This document shows positions 23,940 through 36,061 of a stretch of DNA of 64,000 nt, piece by piece (within the stretch, counting starts at the first letter, position 1; each line of letters opens with the position of its first letter). The notes beneath the pieces are model-generated. The model made no database searches and had not been told where the DNA came from. It worked only from the letters and a program-made list of their open reading frames with translations. The translations under genes and the position numbers were made by a program. Source of the stretch: Arthrobotrys musiformis (lineage: Eukaryota; Ascomycota; Orbiliomycetes; Orbiliales; Orbiliaceae); contig JAVHJL010000009.1 of assembly GCA_036971715.1 (NCBI GenBank), positions 1,054,001 through 1,118,000 of the forward strand, in the 5' to 3' direction.

Positions 23940-25383
23940 CGGATCAAAACTTTGCGGGGTTGGCCCGCGAGAAGGATTGAATGTGTTAAAGTTAGGCGTT
24001 AAGCAGTGGCGATAAGGGGAAATTCTTTGGTAGAATACACGCGTGGATTCTGTATTATTAGCATAAGTCTAGAGTGTTTTGATTTAGAGATTGGGTGTAT
24101 GTATTCGATTAAATATCACAACGTACATGATCATGACCTTTAGAGGTCGTGGTTGAACTTTGTTGTTTGCATTATCTACCTAGGCCTTCTTGATTGAGTT
24201 CTCAACGGTCCCATATTCATTCTATTCAATGTACACATGTTGTCTATGGCCTTCACTGTATTGATGCCCATGGTTTCATGGTATTAGCAGCTAAGCCCCA
24301 ATAGCTGGGTTCTAAAGCCCTTGTATGGCCTCCTTCCGATTAGCTGGGTCTGCCGCAACCACTAACTCACGCCCTTGTACCCCCAGGATCCCCAAAATGC
24401 ACCTACATACAAGAAATAGGCTGGACTCGAAGCTCTACCCAGCCTTCGACATCCCTGATCGCCATGGTCAAGGAACGGGGCAATCTTTCAAAAAAAGGGA
24501 TCAAACAGACTATGGCATCATATCATTTCCAGCCCGTAACCATCCGAGCATTTTCAAATTTAATACCCCCTAATTCCTTCTGGAAAGCATCGACTGGCAA
24601 GCGCAAACACAAGCATATACACGGCGAACGTTCTTGACTTCGCGTCGAAGCGGAAGATTTGGTTAAAATATAACAATTTCAACGCATTAAACCTGGCGTT
24701 GTTGTTGGTCATCGATCATCTGCGTGTACACGCATGGCCACAATCGTCGCTACCGCGGTACTAATATACTAGTGTCCAATTTTAAATTTTGAATAGTAAA
24801 GCCAATGTAAAACTAGACGTGGGATGTAGAAAACCTACTTAGTTACCATGCTGCTAGAAAATAAACTACATTGTTTGACTTAGCTGACATATATACCGTG
24901 ACACAGAAAGAAAGGACCGAAGTACCCAATGTTCGGGGTTAAGAGAAGTTTCAAAGACTATAACGGACAAAGGAGAATCTCAGGTGATAATAGAGTTAAG
25001 TCTATCCCACCAGACCAGCCTATATTTGCGATAATTTAGTACCCGACGTATACGGATGACATTATAACGAAAAGCCCTGAAGACTCTCACGCTGGTGGCC
25101 AAGAATGAGTTGCCCGTGTGTAATTTTGTATGTGGAACCAACAGTAGACTAGTTTCAATCCCAACTAGTCTCGATACCACCCGTTACCCGCCAAGCGATT
25201 GCTTGTTTAGCGTTCAAGGAGTCAATAAGCTTTTCTATCGGAAACAAAAACCCAGGATATGGGATTTACAGTCTGCCAAGGTCCGGATATAATAAACCTC
25301 CTTCGTCACCCGCCATTATATGGAGCGACAAGTCAACTACAGCAGAGCCACGAATATAAGCATCTATGCACAAAAACCACCTC
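23940..25383. other. gene-free stretch
   Basis: It lies between the 3' ends of two convergent genes. Only short frames without family resemblance are present. I see nothing else. Confidence 0.55.
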
Positions 25384-28240
25384 CTACTCATCCCTTCCCA
25401 AATTCTTCCTTACAATCTCCCTACACCTCTCCGCAAAAACACCCACAATCTCCCTCTCAAACTCCCCGGCTGTATGCTCAACAGCCATATCCATAATATT
25501 CCTAACCTCCCCATCGATATCTCCCGTCCCGCCACCCTCTTGCCTCTCCAAAATCATTTTATCGACCAAATTCTTCGTAACGCCCTCCACCTCACCCTCC
25601 AACATCTTCTTCAACTCCCCGCCGCATAATCCCACAATATTCGAAATATTGAGAGATATATCCCTATTCAATTGATCTACTTTTGTCTCCACGATGGTTT
25701 GTAGACATTTGGGTGATAGTGATGGATTATTACCCACCAAGAGATCTAAAAGATCCTGCGGGTAGCTGGGGGGGTTTTTACAAATTGTATCGGCGTTGAA
25801 GTATTTCAACGAAGATATTTTGATATTTCCCAGCGGTGGTAGGGGTTCGAAACCCCAATGTTCGGGTTGGAATTCCAAATTTAAGTATTCCACCCCGGAA
25901 AAATGGTGGTTTGAGAATTTCTCCCACCAGGCGGATGGTCTCAATTTGCCGCTGTACGATAGATTTGTAACAGTGGGTGGGGGGAGGAGGAGGAACGATG
26001 TATCGAAGTTGTAGTCTTTCACACTCATCTCCGTTAGTCCCGTTAAGCCAAAGATCAGGGTTTGTAAAATCTCGGTTTTGTTTTTGATATTCTCTCTTTC
26101 TTCGGCCGTCGGGGACGGCTCTGGGGCGATGTCGATGAGATCGAGCTTTGGTCCTCGCAATTTTAGCGTTTTCAGCGGGTGTTTTTGCTGGGTTGAGAGT
26201 GGTGGTGATGGAACTAGGGCTGACATTAGGTTTACGAGAGCATCGAGCGTTTCGGGGATTTCGTCGTTATACTGGTATTCGGGGCTTATTAGGTTTAGAT
26301 ATGTTAATTTTGTAAGATCGCAAGAGGTGAAGAGAGTATGACTATCCTCGTGGATGTATATCGATACTTGTAAGGAAATTTTGTTGGGAGGGAGAGCAGA
26401 GGAATACTGTTTTATCATAGATAGAGCTTCCTGGCACGGAGTGGGAGGAGTGGTTTCCGATTCATCTGGAGGGTTTGATATCGTGTCTGAATCAGAACCA
26501 GAGTAGGTAGCTGGGTATGCGGCTAGATTGGTAGGTTAGTCAACAAAGAAAATAAAATGAAAGGGTGGAGGCGAGTTTGAAGATCATACAGCTGTGTCCT
26601 AGTAAAAGGTGGATGAGTTTGAGGGCTGGTGTACTCCCATTCAGAAATCCATCCCAGAACTTCGCAAAAACTACCCTCTCGCTATTATCCCTAGCACCAT
26701 ACCTCGGGGCACGAGGGTCGAAAATGCCACTGCCAATCTCGAGTTTTTCTAGATATTTAATATCCTCCGTTCCGTATATTTCGAACGTCTTTGCCAACCG
26801 TCCAAGACTAAAACCCCGAAGACTTTGGAAGGGGGGTTTGTTTTCGTCTGCGGAGAATGAAAATGTGGACCAGATACTTTGGTGGCAGACGTCTTTTAGG
26901 GCTTTGCACGACAGCATGAGATTGAAGACATCAGCTCGGGTAAGATATGGTATTATGTAAGGAATAAGGAGCGGTTTGAGGGCCGTGAATGGTGAGGGAC
27001 GTGGTTTTAAAACCCAACCGCCCGAACGAGCTTGTTCGAATAGCCTCTGTTTTTCCTGAACCATCCTATGTCTTTCGGCATCTTCGTCGTATTCACCCGC
27101 ATCGTTAAACCCACCGCCCTTGATAAATATCTCTGACGGGTGAAGTGTAGCTTTATTACACTCTAAGAAAGCTCTTGCAATCTTTTCTTCATCTTGTTTG
27201 ATTCCCTTCCTGGGCCCCCTAGCCTTTTTGTCGATTTTTACCCAGACGAGATTTGCTGTCATGTTGGCAATCGAGTAAAGAAGGTGTTCGCTAAGAGGGC
27301 TGGAAAAAGCACTCGTATCTAGCATCAAGTACCTCACGGTCGAATCCAGTTTGGTAACAGGGTCGTATATTGGGATGCGCCCGGCTCTGTAAGAAGTGCC
27401 AGCGAGTTTAAACACTTCGATACGTTCGATCGAAGGGAAGGCGAGGATTGGGGGAATAAGCCATTCGTTGAGAGTACCGTTGGAGCTTGCCCTAAAGCAT
27501 TTTAGATTTCGAAGCCCCACAGGGAGGCGCTGGGGGTCTTTGACAAGAACGGACGAGCCCAACTGGTATACGTTTTCGAAGAAGAACAACATCGTTCTTC
27601 TGGTTGGTGAGTATTTCGATTGAACAGTGAAATATTCTTCTTCGGCTCTTTGGTTTACCAAACAACTTGTTTCCCAGTGGACCCCAAGAGCTTCGAGCCC
27701 TTCAACGAAACTGGAATGCTCTGCGTCGATAACATATTGATCAATTTCACCTAGATCCAGAGACTTCAAATTCGGCGTAAAGGACAGTAAGAGGGGGAGC
27801 AAAGACTCTGAGTTTTTGCCGGCTAAGATGTTTCTTTGAGTGTTTGGTGTCAAAACGCAAGTATCCCGGAACAGTGCCCGCAGCTTTGCTTGCTCGTCTT
27901 GCGTCCATACCCAATTGGCCGTCCAGGTGCTTCTGTCCCTTACAGTTCTTCGGGACCATTCGACGGTGATGGAGACAATTTGGGCACCCGAGTTTAACTC
28001 TGGGTAGTTTATCAGGTGGCGGATGAGTTTCCACGTTGGTCGTGAGACAGCATCGACTCTGAAGATGTAGTGTCTTTGAGCGGTGATGGAAGGATGGATA
28101 TTATCTCTGAAGAGTCTACATGTGAGCTGGGCGCTATTGAGATCTGTGTTAGATAGAGTCGTGGTACTGAAGATGCTAGCGAGGATTTCATTGGGGAAGG
28201 AGAGGATCGATCTTGGAGTGGTCGTTTTTTGGGGATCCAT
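25384..28240 (-). CDS. F-box protein with a second F-box-like segment
   Basis: Two exons (28240-26590, 26522-25384) give 929 residues; the 67-base intron has a GTATGA donor, a GACTAAC branch site and a CTAG acceptor, with phases matching. Residues about 12-55 form an F-box (SFPNEILASIF, then LTCRLFRDNIHP). At about residues 416-460 a second segment reads IPYIIPYLTRADVFNLMLSCKALKD, again F-box-like. Leucine-rich, LRR-like stretches lie between and after them, such as LTKLTYLNLISPEY and LKTLKLRGPKLDLID. F-box proteins bridge substrates to the Skp1-Cullin-1 ubiquitin ligase. The long C-terminal part is helical and charged. It could be read as two fused F-box genes, but the frame is open throughout exon 1. 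The substrate is unknown. Confidence 0.75.
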
Positions 28241-29048
28241 TGTTTGGGCGCGTCGTTCTCGCCGAGACTGTGAAAGTTATCGTCCCTCGAAACTGACGGG
28301 TATCGATTAGGGAGCTAGCTATCGCTCATAAGAAATGCTCTAGATAGACAAAGGCTTCAGATCCTCGATGTATGTGTGAGAAGTGTCTCTGGACTCGAGG
28401 CTAGAGTTGTCCTGTAGGTTAGAGCTGGCCGAGGTGTGTGAGCATAAGTCCGCTTTTAACATTCTAGCATGCTGGATCCTGCCCGTAGCCGTGCCGCATG
28501 CGCATCGAGATAGTGTTGGAGAAGCTGGAAGCTGTACCATGTTCCAGAACCTCTCATTGGCCAGCCAAATGATAGGCCAGCTGGCCCAGCTTGGTATCTC
28601 TGGCGAGGTCGCACACAATCCTCGTTCCAGAATCAAAATCACACGCATATGCACGGGATACCGCCACGATATTATATCCGAAAGAGATAATCAGGTACTG
28701 GGTAGTATATATAAAGTGATAACCAAATTATTCATTGCGCGTGTTTCCTTCCCAATCCGAAAACCCAGCTGTAGTTCTAGATAATAACAATCACGTTCTC
28801 TTGTTCCCCCCTTATTTTAAAAGATGAACTAAAGGAAGAGTAAGAAAGGAAAAACGCCAATCATGACCACTATAACTACTAAATACTAATATCTCATCTC
28901 TTCTGGTATACGTTATTCGGTCATAAAAAAGAACCATTTCCAAAAAAAAAAAAGAAGAGACCACAAAGAAAAGCCAATTAAAAAACCAGAAGACTAGAGA
29001 GTTTTGGTAAGAGAAGAAGAAGAAAAAGGTCATCCGAAGGCAAAACTT
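28241..29048. other. intergenic stretch
   Basis: It contains the promoter side of the F-box gene and the 3' flank of the mannosyltransferase gene. A/G-rich and T-rich tracts occur near 28930-29035. No gene is supported. Confidence 0.55.
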
Positions 29049-30673
29049 TTAGTTCATTTGATACTCCCACCCCTTTGGCTTTTCCAGACCCTTCATTTCG
29101 AAATATCGCGTCGTACACGAGTAACCCTTCCAGTCGAAGTTGTCCTTGGGGTTGCAGCTGCACTTGTACTTCTCGCGATCTTCTTCGCTGGTGGGGCAGT
29201 GGGTAAAGGGCACGTGCCAGTAGCTGTTTACCAGTCAAGTTAGAATTTGTGGACTCCAGACGAATAGGTCGTGAGGGGGAGGGGTAACATACGCGATGTT
29301 GTCAAAAAAGTGGAGTTCTTCTTGTTTGAGCATGAGGGCAACGGCGAGGGAATGGACTGGAGCATCACCCCATCTCTCGTAGAAGAAACCACCGGCCTTA
29401 TCGAGGTAGGCGAAATAATCTCTGTAAGCAGGCGACCTCAACCAGTTGAGCGAGCCAATTTCGAAGTTACTCCACTAAGGATATATTAGCTCGGAGGGCC
29501 TTATAAGGCTGCAAGCGATAAAGTATGATTATGAACTCACAAAATGGCACCTATTGTATTCCTTTCCACCGTCATCGGAGACAAACTTCATGCTGTTGCC
29601 CTCGACGATGTGTTGCGGGTACTCGGCCATGAACTTCTTGGTGGTTTCCCACAGGGTTGGGATGGTCTCCTTGTATTCATACAAACTGAGGGTGAAGCCG
29701 TATTTCTTCTTGTTTTGTTCCATGTAGAGGAATGGATCGTAGTCGACATCACAGAAGAGCTTGATAGATGGCTCGACACGCCAGTAGAATTCATAGTCGG
29801 CGAGGAGCTCGTGTTCGAAGAAGAAACCGGATTCGAAGCGGCACATATGGCGGTAGGAGACGGAGTCGCCGTAGATGATTTTTCGTTGTCTCTACATGGT
29901 GCATGGGTATGTTAGTAATTGTTTCTGCCAAAGACGGTCTCATTTTTAGCAACAGTTCTTACCATGTCCTCACGAACGGCAGCAGCTTTGTCCTGGTCGA
30001 TCCATGGAGGGAAGCTCCAGTGTTCCTTTGGAATAAGGCCATACTTGGTCTTTCCGCTGACAAGACGGGTGGTAACTTTCTTGAATTCTTCGTCGAAGGG
30101 CTGGTCGTTGAGGAAAACCCAATCGTAGTTATATTTACGGTTGAATCTGTCCTCGATATGACGGATGGATTTGGCAATCTCCCAGGTATCGCTGTTACGG
30201 GCTAGAGTGATAAAAGTGGCATTTGCGCGTCTTCCGGGAGCAGTTCCGGTCAGAGGGAAGTTGTTGTTTGGAGTGGTACCGTGAGAGAGGGGAGATTGCT
30301 CATCGTCGGCATCGGGCTTGGGATCACCACTGCTGAGCTCTGTTTTGGGGAGTCGTGGGGGTACTTTGAGGTCACCACCAGCACCGGGTGGCGGGATGTC
30401 GGTAATGGCTGGAGTATAGTTTGTAGACGTGCTGGTAAAGATTTTGTAGAGCACCGCAATGGACTGCCATCGACGATAATGATCATAATATCTGGTTAGC
30501 AGCTATAACCTCGTGTTTGGTGCAGGCGTGTGCGTGTCGAACCAAGGTAAGGGGAAGGTCAAGGTGGCAGTTGATTTAGCCGCCAAAAAGGGGAATATGA
30601 TGGGTATATGAGAACATACGAAGAATGCGAGCAGAATGAACCTTATGGTTCGGACGTTAGCTGTAGCAGGCAT
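29049..30673 (-). CDS. KRE2/KTR-family alpha-1,2-mannosyltransferase (GT15)
   Basis: Five exons (30673-30620, 30463-29963, 29891-29541, 29474-29293, 29223-29049) give 420 residues. Splicing exon 1 to exon 2 creates a type II signal anchor, FILLAFFSIAVLYKIF, near the N-terminus, as expected for a Golgi enzyme. A Pro/Thr/Ser stem follows. The catalytic domain shows the family blocks YDWVFLNDQPF, YGDSVSYRHMCRFESGFFF, EPSIKLFCDVDYDPF, YNRCHFWSNFEIGSL, AGGFFYERWGDAPVHS and HFFDNIAYWHVP. The Glu in SNFEIG corresponds to the proposed catalytic Glu of yeast Kre2/Mnt1. These enzymes use GDP-mannose to extend O- and N-linked mannan on cell-wall glycoproteins. The acceptor for exon 2 must be the AG at 30464. 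An AG 28 bases further upstream would break the frame. Confidence 0.93.
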
Positions 30674-31709
30674 GATTGCTGAGGAAGAAGCGCCAGAGCT
30701 TCGACCTGAGAAGAATATCTTGTCCGACAGTTTGGTCGGAGAAAGGAAAAATTCAATTGATTGATGATGTTGAGGAGAAGGAGGAATTGGTAGCAGGAGT
30801 AGAAATAGGAGCCAGATATTCTTGCAACAGTTGTGGGACTACGACCACATGCATGCAGCCAAGCAGCCGATGTTACAGACTACTTGCACCTGGTAGAGTT
30901 AGTTATAGCTGGTTAGTTCCCGGCCCTTGTTGGTACTGGTTATTATAAGACCGGACCCGACCAGTCTTTGAAGTGGAGACGAGGGTGGTAATTTACCTCG
31001 AGAAGTAAGAATCCCTTATATGTGTATGTACCGCGAGAGAGTCGATGGAAGTCGGTGAATCCAACGGAGGCTGATTCGAGCAGAATGGATGGGCGGACAG
31101 AACCCAATTATATTATATTGCGCGGCGTCCAAACAGCAGCTGGCTGAACGACACACAGAAAAAACCCAACGAATTTTAGCGGGAGAAAACACGCGTGTAT
31201 AAAATCGCCCACAGAATTGATATTAAAAGGAGAAGAAAAGAAAAGAAAGGAAAAAAAAAAGAAGGATATGCACCATGGATGCACCGTGTATTAAGCTTAA
31301 CGCAGAGAGGGAAGACGGGTTCGGCCACACAACCAGACGTGTGGGTGTCTCGACAAGCCCCGTTCAGGCGTCGCAAGCTTCTCTTCTGTCTGCGGGAAAA
31401 TGTTGGCTGCTTGGCCAAGTCCATTCGCTTTCGGCGTGTTTGATTCAACCGCTTCCTTATTTCTGGTGTCGCTCTTCTCTTTTTTCAGCCCTGGCTAGTT
31501 CATTGTATCAGATATCGACAGGCTAGCGGGTGTTCAACAATGTAGCATTCGGTTGTGGGCTGTGGATTGTGGATATCAATTCAAAGATGTCTGGGCATAG
31601 TGTACTATACACACATATGCTGGCCTGTATGATGTGATATAATATGGGTAGGTATTTGATAGGGTTGAAACATCGTCCCGTGGCGTCGACGCTTATGTAT
31701 ATGTAAGAA

Positions 31710-31725
31710 GTATGTATGTATGTAT
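31710..31725. repeat. GTAT microsatellite
   Basis: Four tandem GTAT units in an intergenic region. Confidence 0.8.
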
Positions 31726-31841
31726 CCTACTCGCCGCAGCCCAATTGGTAGCCTCGAGACCAGGCGCCCAATTGGCCAAATCTAGCAAAGTATTTGAAGT
31801 GTATACAGGTACTCGGCAGCCAACGGAGTCCGGAATGGTCG

Positions 31842-31875
31842 CTTTGCCCTTTGCCTTTTGCCCTTTGCCCTTTAC
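31842..31875. repeat. TTTGCCC tandem repeat
   Basis: Four to five imperfect copies of a seven-base TTTGCCC unit, intergenic. Confidence 0.8.
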
Positions 31876-33111
31876 CTGCCTGGTCGGGGATTTTTCTTCT
31901 CTTTCGAATTTTTTTAAAACTCCACCGACAGGCGGGAATACGTGATAATGCTCGAGCAATAACATGTGCATTTGTATATTGCATCCATAATTTATATGGA
32001 TTGTACTTACATATACTTGCACTAAGCACTTCCTATATAGAAATCCCCGGGCGAGTCAGCAGATGTCGAAGCAATGCAGCACGTAATAATTACCTAGGTA
32101 CTCGCCTCAGTAGTATATTAATAATAGCAACTCCCTATAAAGGGGGAGGGGTTCATGGACAGATATATCGATTGAAGCCATTTCACTTCATTTCAGTTGG
32201 CATTCATTCATTCGCTTCAAACCACATCGTCTCATTGACCCGAGAGGTAGCTCTATGGCCTGGCAGTGAACGTTTTCGGCAAGGTTCAGGGCAAATATCC
32301 AATTTTGATATCTGCAATCCGACTCCAATGCAACCTTGGCCGGGCCGTGTCTGGTAACGTCAGTATCTGATCACCCTTTTTTTATTTCTTTCTAGCTTCC
32401 TTTCTCCATGCAAGGCCACTTCCATAATAATCGTGGTGATTGCAATGGTGGAGATGTATAGATAGCCTGAAGTATTGAATATCTAATAAACAGCAGGCAG
32501 TTAGTATATAAGTCCTCGTGAGGTACAGTCCCGGTGAAGCGCTGTGGTTGGGTACTTGTTAGTTAGCGTGTGAGTGGTTGTGGTGGTTCTGAGACTGCAT
32601 TTTTCTGCCCGGCTTCCTGCACACACCAAACAACCCGACCAAACATCCATCGACTGTACGACGACACATTCTATCCCACCTTCCCGTCCACAACCACCAC
32701 AATCACCTCCACCTCCACCACCATCACCATCATCAACCTCTATCTCCCCTCCTCCCTTCCTTTCTATCCGCCTCTCCTTCTTCTATCCGCCTTGTCATCG
32801 TTGTCGTCATATCCATACAAGTAGTATCTTCATCACATATCGTCACTGGGGTTAGTTTCTCTCATTTGTCTCTCCTCCCCCTCCACCTTGGCACACCACA
32901 ATCTCGCCGAGATCCCCCTCCTTCTGTCCTCCACGCTAAAAACCACTGCTGCTACGGCTGCCGTTCATCCCACCACAGCAGTCTCCAGCAAGCCTCCCAC
33001 CTTCTCCATTGTCCAATCTAGCTAGTGCTTTCCTGCTCCTCTTCCATAGAAGTTCACAACCTCTCGCCGATCAGACCGTGAAGGTCAATTCTCCTTGCCT
33101 CGTCCTCCCGA

Positions 33112-36061
33112 ATGTCTTTCTTCGGCTTCGATGCTACCCTGCCGAGGGACCGAGCTGCCCATGTTCCTCATCCAAAACAGGCCCCCGGCTTTTCACAGCA
33201 GCGTGATGCCTTTGCTGGTCTTTCAGGGAATCCTAATGAACTGGACAATGATGATGGGTATGTCGTACTGAAAAAAATGTCTTACAAGTGGGAAGCTTTT
33301 CGCCTATGAAGGATTTGCAGCTCACGATAATGCTCTAGTTACGACTTTGAGGATACCTACGACGGTCTAGGAGATAAACTAGACGAAGGGGATGACGAAT
33401 TTAACGATGAAACTTTTGGAGGAGGCAATGCTGGTAAGTAACTGTTTTTTTCCCTCCGCGTATTTCGAACCTCTGTCTCTCTGACCGTTTTTTCTTAGCC
33501 GCCCCCGGCAAGGACTTCGATTTTTTCGGCTCCACTGCAAAAGTCGCCAATGCTATCAACGAAGAGCAGCTTCTCTATGCCCGTAACCCCAAAAAGCCGA
33601 CCCAAGCTGCCCACCTCTCGTACCAGCAAGATCGTCAACCAAATGCCCCAAGCTATGCTGCTGCTACAAAACCTAAACCGCAACCCGCTCCAAAACATCA
33701 AATTCCCACGGAAATCCCCGAGCTGAAGCCTGAGATGTCATTATGGGCCACTACGTCGCCAGAAGCCACTCCAGCCAAAGGTCTTTCCGCCCATGCTGCG
33801 GCTCACTTCATGCATGTAGAAAACCAGGAACCCCCACCAGCACAACCAAACTTTACACAACCCGCGCCTGCTGCGAGGAAATATATGAGCCTGGAGGAGG
33901 TCGAGGCTGAAATATTGGCGAAGAAACAAGCCAAACGCGCTGCCGCACAGCAACCTCAACCTCAACCCCAGCTCCCTCTAGCTACTCAACTAAACCAACA
34001 GGATGGCTGGCCGGGTCGGCCTGTACAGGGGTTCCCTCAACATCCACAGATGCAAATGCAACAAACACCTCTCCAGCAGATCGAACTGCCCTTCGCACGG
34101 GGAATGCCACCTCCACAGCAAAATCAACGTCCTCCTCAAAATGAACGTGCTCCGGATCATCTCCAACGTGGACCTATCCCCCAGCAAGGCCCAGGTGGGC
34201 AGTTGCCCTTTCCACAGATTCCAACAGGCCCACAATTCCAGAACAACAATATTCCATTCCCACTAGGAGTGATGCCGCCACAGGGACCGCAGGGACTACA
34301 GGGGCCTCAAGGGATACAAGGACTACAAGGGCCACAAGGACTGCAACAGCCGTTTGTGGGGATGCAACCTGTCCAGCCGCAGATTATGCAGATGACCGAA
34401 GAGGAGAGGGTTAAGTTCCTCGAAGAGGAGAGCAAGCGACTGAAACGGAACCACAAAATCTTGCAGTTGGTAGGAGCTTCTTTCAGTCCAAATTCTCAAG
34501 TCTCTGCTAACGTTATTTTAATTAAGTCCCGGTACAACGGTCTGATGACCCCTTCAGACAAAAACTTCATAACAAGAATTCAGCTCCAACAACTGGTGTC
34601 AGTGAACGAAGACTCTTTCAATGAGGACTTCTACTACCAAGTCTACATGGCCATCAGGGCTCGGAATAATCCTCAGCAACCCCTCAGCCAGTTTGCCCAG
34701 ACTTATCTCGGTCAGCAAGGTGCCCGGGGCGGTAGGACTCGTCGTCAGGACAATCATCTTCTCCGAATGCAGCAACAGGTCCAACGTGCTGTCGCCGCCG
34801 CCAAAGCTCGTCCAAAAGTATCGCAGTTGGTTTTGGAAGGCTCTCTAGGGAAAATATCATTCAGCAATGTAAAGACGCCGAAGCCATTGTTGAGCATCAA
34901 AAAGCAAGATAGTACCGGCGTTGTGGAACCTGGCCAAAAACCAACACATGCTTTCGCGGGTATCGACAGAAGGAGTATCCTAGCGGCTGCTGAGGATATC
35001 TATCGATGCTTGCTCGACTTGGACTCCCACGAACGAAAACACCCCGGACCAAGTCTGACCGGCCAGCAGCCCGACGCAAATACGATCCAATGGTTTGAAG
35101 TTCGGGACGCTTTAGTCGCGAAATTGTGGAGGTCAATGCGGATTATGGAACCCATCAAAGAGGAGTATGTATAATAAGACCTTTTTTATTGCTTCTCACT
35201 GACTAATGACTTCTAGACCTAACGCATTACACCCCTTTATTGCCATCCTTTCCGTTAAGAAGGCAAAGGAAGCTATTCCCAGAGTTTTCAGATACATTGA
35301 CGTTCAGCAGCGCATCACAATTCTTACCATGATCACTCTTTCTCTCGACCAAGTCGACGTCATCAAGGAGGGCCGCTATCCACCTGATACCCTCTCGCTC
35401 TCCAATGAGACCAAGAAGAAGATCGAGGGGTTCTCGCAATACGTTCTTCCACCCCTTCTTGGTTACGTCGGCGACGCTCAGATTGATGTTATTACTGGCC
35501 TTCTCGGTATCCTTCTCGACCGAGTCAACGTCCTTTTACTCAGCCAGACCCAGATTGGTTTGGCTTTCTTGACTATGCTTACTAGCCGTGCAGAAATTAT
35601 AAAACAGGCTGGCCACGCGGATGAACAGGCTGTATTAAAGTGGACCCAAACATATGACAGGCTGTTTGAAGTTCTCGAGGATCATCTGTTAGATATCTTC
35701 CCACCACACGGAGCGCAAGTAGACGATATGTATGTGTGGCAATTTTTGGCGAGTATGGCAGTTGGAGCGAATATGTCACAGCAACAGAAGATGGTTTCCG
35801 CGGTCAAGTAAGCTCCTTTGACGCTTGAAGAAATGCTGAATATTATGCTAATGAATTTTATGCAGGGACCGAGTTAATGAAAATGTACAAGCAAGCAAGA
35901 CTTTGCCACAAGAAATGGGGCAGCACAAGCTGGTGAATACCAATCTATTTTTGAGGGCATTAGGATTGGATATCGATGTAAGTTTTGGCCCTTTAAGGTA
36001 TTTCCTGAATGCATACTAACGACTTTTGTCTATTGTTTAGCTCCTTCTATCGAATCAATAG
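33112..36061 (+). CDS. PAT1: PAT1 mRNA decay factor
   Basis: Six exons (33112-33257, 33339-33433, 33499-35164, 35217-35807, 35866-35977, 36041-36061) give 876 residues; every phase matches. The N-terminus begins MSFFGFDATLPRD, followed by an acidic YDFEDTYDGLGD segment and the KDFDFFGST motif. A long Pro/Gln-rich region includes a collagen-like stretch at about residues 336-365 and the EEERVKFLEEE helix. The C-terminal part has the conserved SRYNGLMTPSDKNFI region, GRTRRQDNHLLRMQQQV and the helical repeat domain with LSVKKAKEAIPRVFRYI. Pat1 activates decapping, represses translation and bridges Dcp1-Dcp2, Lsm1-7 and Dhh1 in P-bodies. The last exon is only 21 bases (LLLSNQ and stop). Confidence 0.93.
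34267..34352. repeat. coding GPQG-type (collagen-like) repeat in PAT1
   Basis: Imperfect nine-base units of the GGACCGCAG/GGACTACAG type encode repeated Gly-Pro-Gln-Gly and Gly-Leu-Gln-Gly within the low-complexity region of PAT1. Confidence 0.8.

Larger units (their letters stand above)
30674..33111. other. divergent intergenic region between KTR and PAT1
   Basis: About 2.4 kb shared by the promoters of two outward-facing genes. The part from about 32570 to 33111 is C/T-rich with few purines and is probably the PAT1 promoter and 5' leader. Simple repeats occur at 31710-31725 and 31842-31875. No gene is supported. Confidence 0.55.

Noticed and set aside
25846..25863. GGGGTTCGAAACCCC, resembling a tRNA T arm
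   Set aside because: It lies inside the coding sequence of the F-box gene and no other tRNA arm is present around it.
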